Source: Arabidopsis thaliana (Eukaryota > Streptophyta > Magnoliopsida > Brassicales > Brassicaceae). From it: a stretch of 64,000 bases of DNA. The notes beneath the pieces were generated by a model. The model was given only the letters and a program-made list of their open reading frames with translations, searched no databases and was not told the DNA's origin. The DNA is taken from positions 7,991,151-8,055,150 of the forward strand of contig NC_003071.7 in assembly GCF_000001735.4 (NCBI RefSeq). Reading direction: 5' to 3'. This document shows positions 14,135-26,079 of the stretch, one piece after another (within the stretch, counting starts at the first letter, position 1; each line of letters opens with the position of its first letter). Made by a program: the position numbers and the translations under genes.

Positions 14135-16617
14135 TCATTTTGGAGGAGTAGGGCTCTTAGTTCCCATATCTCTAGAATCATTACTAGATGTTCCTTCACA
14201 GTCACTGACTGGGAATTCTTGGCTCGACAAAGCTATCTGTCTGAATTTCTTCATGTCTGCATTGTAAGATGTCTGACTATAATCCGAGCTTGCTCCCAAT
14301 GACCCGTAAACGTTACTGTGTCCTGGCTTCACACCTTCGTTTAAAGCATCTAAGGACACTTCTCCTTCTAACGCTCTTACTATCTGAAAACCACAACATT
14401 TGTTTGTTATTCTCTGACAAAAATAGACTTTTAGTTATAATTTTGATTCACCTGGCTCATCTTTGGACGTTTACGCCCCGAATGACGAATGCTAGCAGCG
14501 GCACAAGTCACCATTCGAGCCATTTCTTGCGGGTTGTAGTTGCCTTCAAGCCTCGCATCTGCGAGCTCATTAAAGTTTCCATCTTCTAGCGCGCGAGCCA
14601 TAAGAGGCCGAGCCTGTATTCATGATCATTAGTACGCGAAAAAGGCGAAAAACATATATACACGATACATATGTTACATGCATGAATACCCAATCTACTA
14701 AGGTGTCGTCCATGGTGATGCTATTATCAACCGGTCGTTTTCCAGTTATAAGTTCCAATAACATAACTCCGTAAGAGAAAACATCGGATTTCTCGGTTAA
14801 TTTACCGCTTGAAGCATATTCTGGAGCTAGATATCTACACATGTTTGTGGAAAGAAGCAAAGTAGATTAGTCTACAAAGGTTATGTTTCTTGAGTGTCAC
14901 GAACAATCTTATCATACGGTAAAACGCTTACCCGAAAGTTCCCATCACACGAGTAGATACATGAGTGTTGTTATCAGATGTTAACTTAGCTAATCCAAAA
15001 TCAGCCACCTGAATAAACAAATGCAAAATGTCATCAATGTAGTCTTAACAAAAAACCGTAGATGAATGCAAGCTACTAGTTTATCACCATAGCATCAAAG
15101 TTGAAGTCCAAGAGAATATTTGCAGACTTGATGTCGCGGTGAATGATCCGAGGATGGCCTGCACCATTTTCTCAGCCAAAAAGATAACACTAGTCAGAGA
15201 CAGAGCTTTCTCTGTTTTATGCAACTTGGTTAAGAAAATGAGAATGGTGAATGTTAAAACTTACAGTCTTCGTGAAGGTAAGCGAGTCCTTTCGCAGCAC
15301 CTAAGGCGATACGCAACCTAGTGGAGAACTCCATTACCGGAAGATTTTTCCCTACAACAACAAATTAAGGTTACAACTTTCTTGAATATATAGATTAGAG
15401 AAAATAAACTTAGTACTCAAAGTTTTTAAGTGGTCTAACCATGAAGATGATATTCCAAAGTTTTGTTAGGAACAAACTCATAAACCAACATCCTCTGTCC
15501 ATCAGCTATGCAATATCCAACCAAAGAAACAAGATACCGATGATGCACACGGCTAATGATATCGACCTCAGCTTGAAACTCCCTCTCTCCTTGTCCGCTA
15601 CCCGCTTTTAAACTCTTAACTGCTACTTCTTTCCCGCTAGGCAAGACTCCTTTATGGACATACCCAAATCCTCCCTGTCCCAAAAGGTTAGCATCCGTAA
15701 ACCCTCCTGTTGCAGCCGCAAGCTCTTGGTAAGTAAAAGTGCTCTTGTTGAATCCGAGGGCTAGAGCAGGCGAAGGAGGAGGTAAAACTGGGCGTGATGG
15801 GCCTGAGTACATGGAAGAATCTTCTCCGCTTGTAGGCATCCGCGGAGGAGGAGGCGGTGATGGTCCACCGCCTCCCCAACCACCAGTAGATTGTTGGTTT
15901 TGGCCTTGTGAATTTAGGTGCCAATTCGGATAATTCTGTGAAGCATTGTTGTTGTTGTTGTTTCCATAGTATTGATATTGGTTTCCTGAAATTTTATGAA
16001 AGAATCTAAGCTTCTTATTTGTTGAAACATAAGAGTGTGTATATGTTTTTACCTTTCATGGGTTCAGGGTAGAAGGAGTCTTTTCTCTTCTTTTTGCGTC
16101 TAAGACACACAATAATAAGAACGATCATCAAAAGTCCAGCTCCGACTAATACACCAACTATGATCGCTGTATTCGTATTACTTCTTCCACCTCCACCTCC
16201 TCCACTGCTTCCTCCGCTAGAAGGAGGGTTGTCTGAGCGAGAGCCTCCAGTGTCTCCTGGTGGCGATGATCTGCTACCACCATTATCTCCATTACTCCTA
16301 GAAGGAGGAGAAGGAGGAGAGCCGCGTGACGGTGGAGTATCATTGCCACCATTGTTTCCTCCATTTCCTCTTTCTCCTCCACCGCCCTGTGACGGAGGGG
16401 AAGGAGAGTTATTAGAGGAATTAGGAGGGTTAGGAGCTTGTGGAGCTGGTGGAGATGTGGAATCAGGAGGTGGCGATGATGATGAGTCTCCTTGAGGAGG
16501 TGTAGGAGAAGGAGGAGACGGAGCCGGCGGAGAAGAGGTGGTTGAATTGGTATTAGACGGTGGAGATGGAGAAGAGGTGGAGTTTGTTGGAGGAGCAGAT
16601 TCAGGAGAAGAAGCCAT
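14135..16617 (-). CDS. PERK4: Proline-rich extensin-like receptor kinase
   Basis: Eight exons: 16617-16053, 15985-15440, 15351-15265, 15158-15088, 15008-14932, 14834-14690, 14613-14452, 14383-14135. They give 633 residues. Residues 1-149 form a Pro/Ser/Gly-rich wall-facing domain without a classical signal peptide, as usual for PERKs. A membrane helix spans ~151-172, followed by the RRKKKRK stop-transfer. The kinase has the glycine loop GQGGFGYV (291-298), Lys312 in [12 protein letters not shown] (~406-413), DFG (~426-428) and LAPE (~451-454). All catalytic residues are present, so it should be active at the plasma membrane. PERK4 has been linked to ABA and Ca2+ signalling in root growth (family literature). 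The first exon is so compositionally biased that open antisense frames appear opposite it. Confidence 0.96.
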
Positions 16618-16689
16618 CGGAGATCAAAATTTTCCGGTAACGAAAATAAAAACTCTCCGTCTCCTCTCTCCCTTAACCACTCAATTATT

Positions 16690-16860
16690 CTGAGAACAAC
16701 AACAACAACACGTAGAAAAAACAGATCATAATCAAAATGGTGTTAACGTTGGAACAAGTTCTTGTCTTATTATGTTCGTTAGATCGTTAACAAAACAGGT
16801 AATGCTAAATATAAGAGATTAATACAAAATTAGTTAAGAGATTAGCATGAAAGTGTGTAC
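16690..16860 (-). other. Putative intron in the PERK4 5' leader
   Basis: On the minus strand a donor CTAAG/gtacac (exon ends 16861) and an acceptor gttctcag (exon resumes 16689) frame a 171-nt T-rich intron 72 nt before the ATG. The leader exon would lie at about 16861-16990. Inferred from splice consensus. cDNA ends would confirm. Confidence 0.5.
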
Positions 16861-16990
16861 CTTAGAGGAAGAGATTAAGGGGAGAGAGTTTTTGAACATT
16901 TGATCAGAAAATGATAATAGGAATAAGGTGAAAAAGGAAGATTGAGATTTGCTCTGTCTTCATTCCGAGAAACATGCCTCTTCTCTCTCT

Positions 16991-17639
16991 TTCTGTCTTA
17001 ATAACAGTTTTGTGTTAGTTACTAATTGTAATAATCTCCGGTCTAATTTTTCTCTTTTTGGCTCCGTGATATTAGGAGCTAACGATTGTTGATTCATTTC
17101 CACGTAACCTCATGCATTATTACCTTAATTTGTCAGGAAAATCTCTGGTTTATTTTGGTCCGTCAAATCAAATCATTGCTCCTCAGGTCTTCCCATATGT
17201 GATATGTCTCCTTTTTCTTCAATATTGCTCTAGAGCAACATAATTTTTCTCACAATTAAAGGACTTCAATTGGGAACAAATGTCAAGGTTTTTTATTATT
17301 TAGACCTTTGAGCATGATCAAACTAATTTCTTCACGCACAAGTTCATCGATTTCTTTACGAATCTCAGGGTTCTCACCCCTCAAATATCAACTATGACTC
17401 TACTTCAGTATTGGTAATCCTCTCCTTTCCATCAATTAAACTAAGACTTAAAAACCATGAAGTGATCAATATGTTTTGTTTAAGCACTTTCTGATCTCTG
17501 GAAACATTAATATGCATACTCTAGAGTCTAGAATTAGATGTGTAGTTAAAAATCGAACAATTCTTGGTTCACCTTTTCATTCACCTCTTTCAGCCAATTA
17601 GAATATGTCACCTAATAAATAAATAAACTCATTTAATTA
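16991..17639. other. PERK4 upstream region, nothing recognised
   Basis: AT-rich upstream sequence. No ORF, RNA gene or repeat stands out before the tandem array that begins near 17640. Confidence 0.4.
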
Positions 17640-17990
17640 TAAAATCTATAATCTTAACCACTATTTCATAAACTCAAACCGATATATAATTTTGTTTAAT
17701 TACAAAATTTAAACTCTAATTCTATTTTGTAAATCCAAACCGACATTTAAACTCGATTAATTGTAAAATCTAAACTTAAATCGTTCTTTCTAAAACTCAA
17801 ACCGACATTTAACCTCATCTAATTGTAAAATCCAAACCCGTTTATAACTCTAAACCGACATTTAACCTCGTTTGATTCTAAAATCTAAAATCGTTTATAA
17901 ACCTAAACTGGTATTTAACTTCGTTTAATCATAAAATTTAAACTTTAACCCTCTCTTATAAATCCAAACCGATATATGATTTTGTTTTGG
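17640..17990. repeat. Degenerate tandem array, about 6 units of 51-62 bp
   Basis: Units recur with a core of the form AAACYCAAACCGAYATTTAA followed by CTCGTTTAATTGTAAAATCTAAACT. Cores start near 17669, 17731, 17793, 17844, 17898 and 17957. Copies differ by point changes and small gaps. No coding potential. Composition (CYAAACCGA) differs from neighbouring sequence. Confidence 0.8.
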
Positions 17991-18199
17991 TGAACTATTA
18001 GATTTTATAATTAAATAATTGTTATTGTTTTTTATTAGGTTGTAGATTCTCATTAGCTACAGTAAAAAGGGATGAATATAAAAATCATACTTTGTCCTTT
18101 ACAAAAAATCACACCTTATAATAGATATGCCAAATCATGTTGGATTTAAAAATTATTCTACATAGCCATGATAATCTAACCTAATTATTGACTCTCTAA

Positions 18200-18460
18200 G
18201 GGCATCTCCATCCATGAGAAACCCACAAAGTTTCTCAAACAAAAAAAAATTAATATTATATTATAATTTGAATTTTTGATTAAAAAAATATTTTTGTTAA
18301 AAAGTTGAACCAATAGTGAGAAGCGAATTGTCATGATGGGTTGTAGAGAGTATCTCAAAGTTTCTGAGAATCTTTCTACACTCTCTCTCCTTCATTTTTA
18401 TTATTTTTATTTTTTTAATTGTGAGAAACTCTTATGAGAAACCCCCAATAGAGATGGTTT
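18200..18460. mobile_element. MITE overlapping the 3' end of PLT3
   Basis: The left end gggcatctccatccatgaga (18200) pairs with the right end, whose complement reads aaaccatctctattgggggt from 18460 inward. Both continue with GTTTCTCA/TGAGAAAC blocks, so the arms pair for about 40 nt around an A/T-rich core. The right arm runs into the PLT3 reading frame up to its stop codon at 18432. No clear target duplication could be fixed (taa left, tag right). Confidence 0.7.
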
Positions 18461-20093
18461 TAGTTTGAATCTCAAGTCCGTCACGATCACCACGAGGACC
18501 CCCACCACCAAAAAGCTTCTCCATCTCCTCCAATGGCAATCCTTTCGTCTCCGGCAACATAAAGAAGAAGAACCACCATGCCGCCACCGCTATTCCGGCG
18601 AATACGAAGAACACGCCCCCTGTCGTGATCGCCTTCGTCATCGACAGAAAACTCATTGAGACCGTCGCGTTCATGATCCTATTAACCGCAACACCTATAC
18701 TCGCTCCCTGAGCCCTAAGTCTCAACGGGAATATCTCGGAGCTGTACACCCATGTGATAGGTCCAAGCCCTATGGAGAAAAAAGCTACAAATGCATACGT
18801 AGAGACGATGCTTAAACTCAATGCCCACGCTAACCGCCCAAATCGCTGAACCATCGTGAGACTAACCGCTAAACTGGTCAATGCGAAGACCATCCCACCC
18901 GTACTGGTCAACAGGAGCTTTCTACGACCTACCTTGTCGAGCAAGAAAGTGGCTATTATTATGAAAAAGGCCTTAGTTAAACCTACACCGACCGTGGCTA
19001 GTAAGAGCTTGTCTTTCGAAACAACTCCGGCTTTCTTGAAAATTCTCGGGCTGTACAACACGACGGCCTCAATCCCCGTCGCATGCTCGAAAAAGTGTAT
19101 CCCAACGGCCGCTATCAAGATCAAACGCACCGCAGGTCGCGGTTTTATCACCAACTCCCTCCAAACACTTTTACCGTGATTCTTCTTCTTAACGCCGCCA
19201 CCAACTTCTTTTATCTCTGTCACATCTACTTCCGCAGCGGTTAAGATGTCTCTGAACCGTTCTTCAGCTTCTTCTTCCGTATTGGATACCAAAACCATTA
19301 TTTTCTTGGCTTCTTCTAACCTACCTTGCATCACAAGCCACCTCGGCGACTCGGGCATTCTTGTAATCCCAAAAGCCAATATCAAAGACGGGAACGCTGC
19401 GATTCCAAGCATCAATCTCCATCCAAGTTTCAACGTCAGTTTCCCAAAACAGTAATTCGAGACATAGCCTAGTAAAATCCCAAGACTAATACAAAGCTCA
19501 GGTAGAGAAGTGAGAAAGCCTCTATGTGACGCAGAGGATATCTCGGCAGAGTAAACCGGAGCTATCATGAGAGCAAACCCTACACCAACTCCGGCAATAC
19601 ATCGTCCGACCATCAAAACAGGATAGTTTGGGCCGTAACCCATAAGAACTGAGCCCACTAAGAATATCACGGCGGAGAGAGCTATGGTGTAACGTCGGCC
19701 GATGACGTCAGACGTTTTCCCCGCCGTTAGTGATCCGACGAGTGCACAAAGATTCAAGATTCCGGCCAAAACTTCAATCTGAGTGTCGTTTATTTTTAGA
19801 TCATCTCTTATAAATATCTGAGCTCCGCTCATAACTCCCGTATCTAAGGACAACACACCATTACAAAAAAAAAAATATTCGTTAATATAAAATCATTAAT
19901 ATAATTCCATTGAATATATCTTTATATGATATATGTAGAAAACTTTTGTTTGATATGTAGAGAATGTTAGTATGTTACCATATCCAAAGATGATAGAAAT
20001 GATGGAAGCAACAATGGCACACCCGAAAGCGAACTTGTTCATATGAGGGTTTGGATCCGAACCGGGAAAATTATGACCATCAGCATGAACCAT
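18432..20093 (-). CDS. PLT3: Polyol/monosaccharide H+ symporter (MFS)
   Basis: Two exons, 20093-19979 and 19843-18432, encode 508 residues. The intron falls after GY in IISIIFGYDTGVMSGA, the first transmembrane segment. Sugar-porter signatures are complete: DVIGRRYT after TM2, PESPRWLV after TM6, DKVGRRKLLL in the second half, and PETKGLPLEEMEKLF after TM12. Twelve membrane spans are expected. The PLT/PMT subfamily imports linear polyols and some monosaccharides with protons across the plasma membrane. This copy is PMT3/PLT3 by gene order. Oddity: the last ~10 codons (TKTISIGGFS and TAA) are read from the inverted repeat of the MITE at 18200-18460, so the original C-terminus was probably replaced. 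The start at 20093 is the only ATG upstream of the first conserved residues. Confidence 0.95.
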
Positions 20094-20172
20094 GTTGAGT
20101 CTTTTTCTTCTCTTTTTTTTTTTTTGGGTTAAATTTTAGAATAACTTGTTATATCGATTGTGTGCATTTACT

Positions 20173-20184
20173 AGTATATATATA
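20173..20184 (-). promoter_or_regulatory. TATA box of PLT3
   Basis: TATATATA-type sequence on the minus strand, 80-90 nt upstream of the start codon. Called by position and consensus. Confidence 0.45.
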
Positions 20185-20189
20185 CACAT

Positions 20190-23100
20190 AACTATATATG
20201 TCCACCACTTGCATCCATAGTGGAACAATGACGATCAAAAACTTCTACTGTTGTTCCACAGTGTTTGTGGGTGCCCACGTATTCTGGTACGAGAATTATA
20301 TTTCTGCAAGATATGAATTTTCCTCAAGATTTAGACGTATACAACCTGAGAAGTATATCGAGCAAAATAAATTGAAAAGATTTCCAACAAAAAAAAAAAG
20401 TAGTGTAATCAGGCAAGTGTTTTAAGTTTTAACCAATACATACGTAAGTTAAAATAATAATTAAAAGGTTACAATGAGTTTAAAAAATGGTTTCGCACAC
20501 GGTCTTCAAATAATTTGTGACGACCTTCGTTGAACTTGAACTTGGTCTTCTTGTTTTCAATTTTTATTATTTTTTAATAAAGGAAGTGAAGATTTTTATT
20601 AGATGCTATGTTACATGTAAACCCGATTATTGTAGTTTTGCAATTGCATGTTACGTATAAAGTTGTTCTCGTGAGTGGAATGCATGAAAAATTGTATGTC
20701 GTAAACTATTTATGAAACTCTAAAGCAAAAAGTTTCCGTTGTGAAGTCATATGTATGAGAATTCAGAATTGATCATTCATTATAGTAACATATGCTAGAA
20801 GAAGTTATATCCACCATTTTTAAATGGTAGGTCATCAATTTTAATACGATATGACCAAAAATATTGCTAATATTGTAAGTTAAAAGTCGCCATCTTCTTC
20901 ACTTTCGGCATTTTCCTGATCTATGTTCAATAGTGGCGTAACCTTTAAAGATTCTTTTCCACATTTATATAATTTGGTGAACTAAATTTATACGGTGCAT
21001 TTATTTTCAGTTGGTTTCTTTTTCTTATTGAAGTGATGAAGTCCAAAATTAAACTTGTTTTGACGAAACAAAAAAACTTGTATCCAACAAAAAGCCGTTG
21101 TTCTCAACAGACGAATAATACTATCAGACTATATGTATCATTACATAATGAAATTGATATCTGTTGGGAAAAAACTGATGTGTGATTTGATCAATAAATC
21201 AGAACATCATAAGTCATAACGTAACCTATAGCTCTGTTTGTATGTGCAAGATAAACAAAAATGTTTTTGGGTTCCAACTAATGTTCATTTTAGCATGATC
21301 GATGGAAAATTCTGAAATTGCCAATTCTATCATTTATATTTTTGTCATATGCTTTGTCAGTTTGGCTGGCCTAGAGTTTTACGTCCAATTAGTCTGTTGA
21401 GAACTGTATTTTTGTTTTTCTTACTCGTACGTTGTTGGAATTCTGAAACAAGATGTTATTACGCCTCCAGTATTAAATCAATATTTTACCCCGCTAATTA
21501 TAACATTATATATCTTGGTGGACTACGTCCAATTTATGTTTAGTCTTTTTTACATTCGCTACTAATAAATTGGTATCATAACTTCGAATTTTCAACATGC
21601 TTTTGTAATCTGGTAAGCATACATTTGTAAAATTGTAATGAACATAAGAAGCAATATTGGTGTATTAGAGAGACAATAACTTATTTCAAACTTCTAGTTT
21701 TTCTAAATAATTCTTAGTGTATACGTTTTATAGATCTCTAAATCTGTTAGAAGTAAAGGTTTACACATTTAATGGATATACGATATATATATTATTAAAA
21801 AAGAAGAAGTAAATCTGGATAATCATCTAGCTAGTATCTATATATATAGTTGGCAAAAACGCTAACCTTTGGGATTTGTATACGTAAATTATGCAAATGC
21901 ACAAAATCCATGTAAATAGTAAAGTTTTGATATGATTCCTTGAAAGTTATATTTTGGTGAGCTGAAAAAGAAAGATACGTGACGAAAAAGTAGTATTTGA
22001 TTTGTTTTCTTGAAGAGCATATACCATAATGAGTAACTTACTCAAACAAGTAAATGGCATGCGTTTTTTTCTTTTCACTTTTAATTGAAAAGGCATATAT
22101 TGTCGCTATCAAAAATCAAAACCAAACGAAATTTATACTATGAGGTTAAATGAATTTGTTGGGTAAGAAAATGATATACCTTCAACGCACGGATTACCTA
22201 TCTTTAATCCAAAAAGCTTTGGTTTAAAGGCAGATAATCGATAGACTAGCTACGTCAGATCAGAATTTAAGTCCTCGAACCAACATTCTTCATGCTGAGT
22301 TTTTTTTAGTACGAACCTTAACATGCATTGTAGTCCAAAGCTGATTGGCATACACATCGTGTGACAAAATAACCAAGACAGATCAATCATTTAGGTCAAC
22401 GATAGAAGGAGAAATCTTCTGGAAGAAGAGAAAGAGAAATTCAAAGTGAAATTGTGTGTATTAGTTGGGATACATTTGGCCGACACAACCAGAAAGATAA
22501 GTTTGGGGACTTTCCGATACAAGTGATAACTTGGGTAGGTTAGATCATCATATGGGTAGGTCTTATTACTTTATTCAAAAGTTTCACCAAAAAAACACGT
22601 AGTTCTTTTTTTTTTCCATCTAAAACTTTATTAGTTCTTTATTTGAACAATGTCAACACATTAGGATTTTTTCAAAATTCATAAATAATAAATAATGAAA
22701 GTAGCCCTTATTTTGTCAAAATTATCGTAATTTCTAATTGAATTTTTTTAGAAATGGTTTTGATAAAAAAAAAACTTTTTTACTAAAATTGAAGAACCCA
22801 ACGAATCACTGATATGCATGTGTTAGTACAAATGCACATGAAGTGATGATATTTTGAGTTTTTGTTTCCAACATCACGAGAACTGATGATCAAGTTCGTG
22901 ATTAGATGGAAAACAATTTGTAAGTTTTTTTTTTTGTTTTTCCGAAAGATTTTCAGATTTTTATAGATGTTCTACTAGAAGGACATCCGTAAGACAAGAG
23001 GCACACTTCCAGTTAGATGTGTTCGCGTCTTTTTAAACATTGAAAAAAACTTTGATATACACTTTATTAGTTATCTATAACTTCAGATTAAGTAAGAAAA

Positions 23101-23320
23101 TACAATGTCGTTCAAAAAAAAAAAAAGTAAGAAAATGCAAATTTTTGTTGATTTTGAGATCACTTGGCACTTGGCAGTCCGGTTAAAGATTTAGTTATTT
23201 GGTTACAAAAATATTGTAATGATTTAAGGGGACAAAGTATTGTAAGTGGGATGAAGTGATGGACGCAATTCAAAATGTAACGGAGGCCATTAAAATTGGC
23301 CAAACTAATTGTTGGTACGA
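20190..23320. other. Gene-free AT-rich stretch
   Basis: Three kilobases upstream of PLT3 with no supportable gene. Short frames such as 20198-20425 are not similar to any family I know. No structured repeat detected by eye. Confidence 0.4.
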
Positions 23321-23321
23321 A

Positions 23322-23466
23322 TTTTTGTGTGGCATGGTGATAAAGTTCTTGAAAATGTTGGGACTCGTTTTTTTTCCTTATTTTGTTTGTGTAAGAGCCA
23401 AGAACACATCTATGATTTTTGTGTGGCATGGTGATAAAGTTCTTGAAAATATTTGGACTTGTTTTG
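23322..23466. repeat. Two-copy direct repeat, period ~94 bp
   Basis: TTTTTGTGTGGCATGGTGAT with the following TAAAGTTCTTGAAAAT occurs at 23322 and again at 23416. The intervening TGTGTAAGAGCCAAGAACAC block has a diverged relative at about 24392 (TGTGTAAGAAGTAAGAACAT), so this is probably part of a broken repeat family. Confidence 0.7.
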
Positions 23467-23565
23467 GGGATCAATTATGGGATTGGCACAAAAAACTCTA
23501 TGCCTTTGTGAATTTAGGAACATCTATGCTTAAGCTGAATTATTTGACTGTTTAGGATATGATAT

Positions 23566-24265
23566 TTGATTCGCTGCTTTTCTCGCCTTTTAACGCTGTC
23601 TGCTTTGCCTCTGCAATTGACGCAGCGAACAAGAGAAACGAGTTCAGAAAGTGACGTTGATGCTGATGCTGCTGAAAGTGACGTTGTTGATGCTGCTGAA
23701 AGTGAACAAGAGAAATGGTGGGAATGTGAGATATGCGAAGGAGCTGTTCTTCTTCAATTAAACCCAGTTATCATATTTTTTTTTCGATCTAGGTCTGCAA
23801 TTTTTGGCATCGAATTTGATAACTATGTTGTTGGTGTTCAACGGAAATTAGTGATCTTCGTCTCGATCTGCAAATTTCAGTTTATTATATATCCTACACT
23901 AACCAATATTAAACATGTAATTTGATTTTGATTTTGTTTTAGAATTTGAGTTGGTGATTAAACTTGTTCAATCCGCATTTAAGATTGTACCCTTGGGTTT
24001 CCTATATACTATCCGCTTAGGGTTTATATTTCTTTCATTAAACTCTTTTAATTAGATCTATTGGGTTCACGGTGATGATGACAAAATTTTTTTGTAAATT
24101 CCAGCAAAAGAAACGATGTTGATGCTGCTGAAAGTGACGTTGATTGAGTTGATGGAGATGTTGTTAACGGAGAAGCAAGCACAACAGTGAAAGGTGAGAG
24201 TTGTGTCGTTGGAAAAGTCTCAACGATGAAGACGATGAATGCCAATAACATTGATTGAAAAAGAG
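23566..24265. repeat. Duplicated GATGTTGATGCTGCTGAAAG module
   Basis: The block GTTGATGCTGCTGAAAGTGA appears near 23682-23703 (with a variant just before it) and at 24117-24138. A 119-codon frame at 23566-23925 includes an acidic SDVDADAAESD stretch from this block, but no family is recognised. Probably two fragments of one degraded element. Confidence 0.45.
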
Positions 24266-24666
24266 GACAATATCGTTATTTCCTAATTTAACAAGTGCTT
24301 ATTTTCATAAGCTTAACTCAAAAATGTCTTTTTCCTAGTTTATGGGCCAAAATATGTCCATTTTCGCAAAAGCCCCCTCGTTTTTGTTCCTTATTGTGTG
24401 TAAGAAGTAAGAACATATCTATGAATAACATCTTTATATGTGTGCACATTATGTGGCAGTAATATGTTGGTAAGATAATATTCTCATTGAAAGTACCTAA
24501 TTCAGAGATTTCAAAAATTAATTTCTTCGTAGTTGATGTATAGTAGTTTTGGTTCAATCCGTATAAGAGCGTTTTCAAGGTAAAGTGGAAGACAAATTGG
24601 TTGCACAAAAGATATCCATAACAACAACCAGTGGAATAAGACTTGACATGATACTGCTGATATTAT

Positions 24667-24804
24667 TAATCACAAGGTAAGATTTATGAGTGTACAAATA
24701 AGGCATATTAGGAAGTGTAAATAAAAAATTGATACTAATCACAAGGTAAGATTTATGAGTGTACAAATAAGGCATATTAGGAAGTGTAAATCAAAAATTG
24801 ATAC
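24667..24804. repeat. Near-perfect 69-bp tandem duplication
   Basis: Two units of 69 bp, starting taatcacaaggtaag at 24667 and 24736, differ by only about one or two bases, so the duplication is recent. No coding function. Confidence 0.9.
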
Positions 24805-24900
24805 TAACGGTATTTGTGTTTGATACCCAAAAAAATATCTGTAATTGTATTGGCAAAAAGTATTTTAAATAAAGATTGAAGACAAACATGTACAATTAGA

Positions 24901-25372
24901 TTTGGGCATTCAGATTTTCAGATCGGTTTAGATCGGATAATTCAGATTTCAGAGGGTTTTTTCTGGTTGAGAGGTACAAGATCTATTTAAGAACCGGATG
25001 AATTTTGGATTAGATCGATTCAGTTCTTCTTCCGATTAGGTCGGTTCTCAAAATTTATTTTGAAATCAGACATGGAACTTAAATATTTTCTGATTCCGAT
25101 TTGGAACCCAAACTACTCAAAAAAAACTGAAACAATCATGTGTATAGATTGTTTCCAGTTTTATGGGTCGTTTGGGTTTTGGGGTTTTCAAGTATTTATT
25201 CAAGTTTTGGATTTTTTGGGTATTCATTGAGATTTCGGATTCTACCCCAACCAAACCAAAACTCAAAAATATATATTTTAGGATCTATTCGGATAATATT
25301 CACTATCCAAAAACGAACGGAACCGGATTTATTTTAACTCAGTTTCAATCGGACTTTAGATTGTATGCCCAT
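24901..25372. mobile_element. Candidate non-autonomous element, TTTGGGCAT ends
   Basis: The left edge tttgggcattc (24901) is matched by an inverted gtatgcccatg near 25362-25373. The interior is full of GGTT/GGAT/CCGAAT-type motifs (TTCAGATC, GATCGG, AACCGGA) often seen inside plant non-autonomous DNA transposons. No target duplication established. Confidence 0.35.
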
Positions 25373-25489
25373 GCAGGCTGAATATCATTAAAAAAAGGAA
25401 ATTTGGAAAACTGACTTACAAAAAAATTATAATTAAGTAACACTACAAAAAAAAAAATGATATTCTTTATATTTTATATATTAATCCCA

Positions 25490-25650
25490 ACTTTATCCTC
25501 TTTCCTTCTCTCTCTCTTTCTCTCTCCCTTCTCCGCCTCTCTCCCTACTTTTTTTCTCTCTCTCCTTCTCTCCCTCTCTCCTTCTCTCTCTCTCCTTCTC
25601 TCTCTCCTCTCAGCCTTTCTCCCTACCTCTTTTTTTCATTCTCTCCAAAT
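25490..25650 (+). repeat. Polypyrimidine (CT-rich) tract
   Basis: About 160 bp of almost pure C/T on the plus strand (CTCTCTCCTTCTC patterns), interrupted by short T-runs. Low-complexity frames across it are not genes. Confidence 0.85.
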
Positions 25651-25850
25651 GACCTCTTTGCTTATTTTTGTTTCTAGTTACAGTTAGTTAATTACCTTTT
25701 TGTGAGATTTATTTAGGTTATAAGCTTTGTTTTTTCTTTTTTGTCTTTTTTGAAACATAATTTTGACATCAAAATGCATATATGGTTTTAAACTAATTTA
25801 TCACTTAATCTTTTTGTTCTTCATAGTTACAGACTCACAACATATCTACA

Positions 25851-25900
25851 ATAAATTAGGGATCATTCTTAAATGTTGATAAATTAGGGATCATTCTTAG
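25851..25900. repeat. 28-bp tandem duplication
   Basis: ATAAATTAGGGATCATTCTT occurs at 25851 and 25879. Confidence 0.85.
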
Positions 25901-26079
25901 ATCTAGAAGCGATAAATGGTTTACGATGGTAGAAATTCTAAAGGAAAATAGCCAATAAATCGATTTTGTTTTTGGAAGATTTTTGACAGATACTATTCTA
26001 TTTTGTGAATATACTATTTACGTATACCTTGTACTATATACATTTTAAAATGAATTGTTTGTTTTGATTAAGGATGTTA

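Noticed and set aside
16094..16495. 133-codon frame opposite PERK4 exon 1
   Set aside because: Antisense shadow of the Pro/Ser/Gly-rich coding sequence; no family.
23566..23925. 119-codon ORF as a protein gene
   Set aside because: Acidic part arises from a duplicated repeat module; no start context, introns or family.
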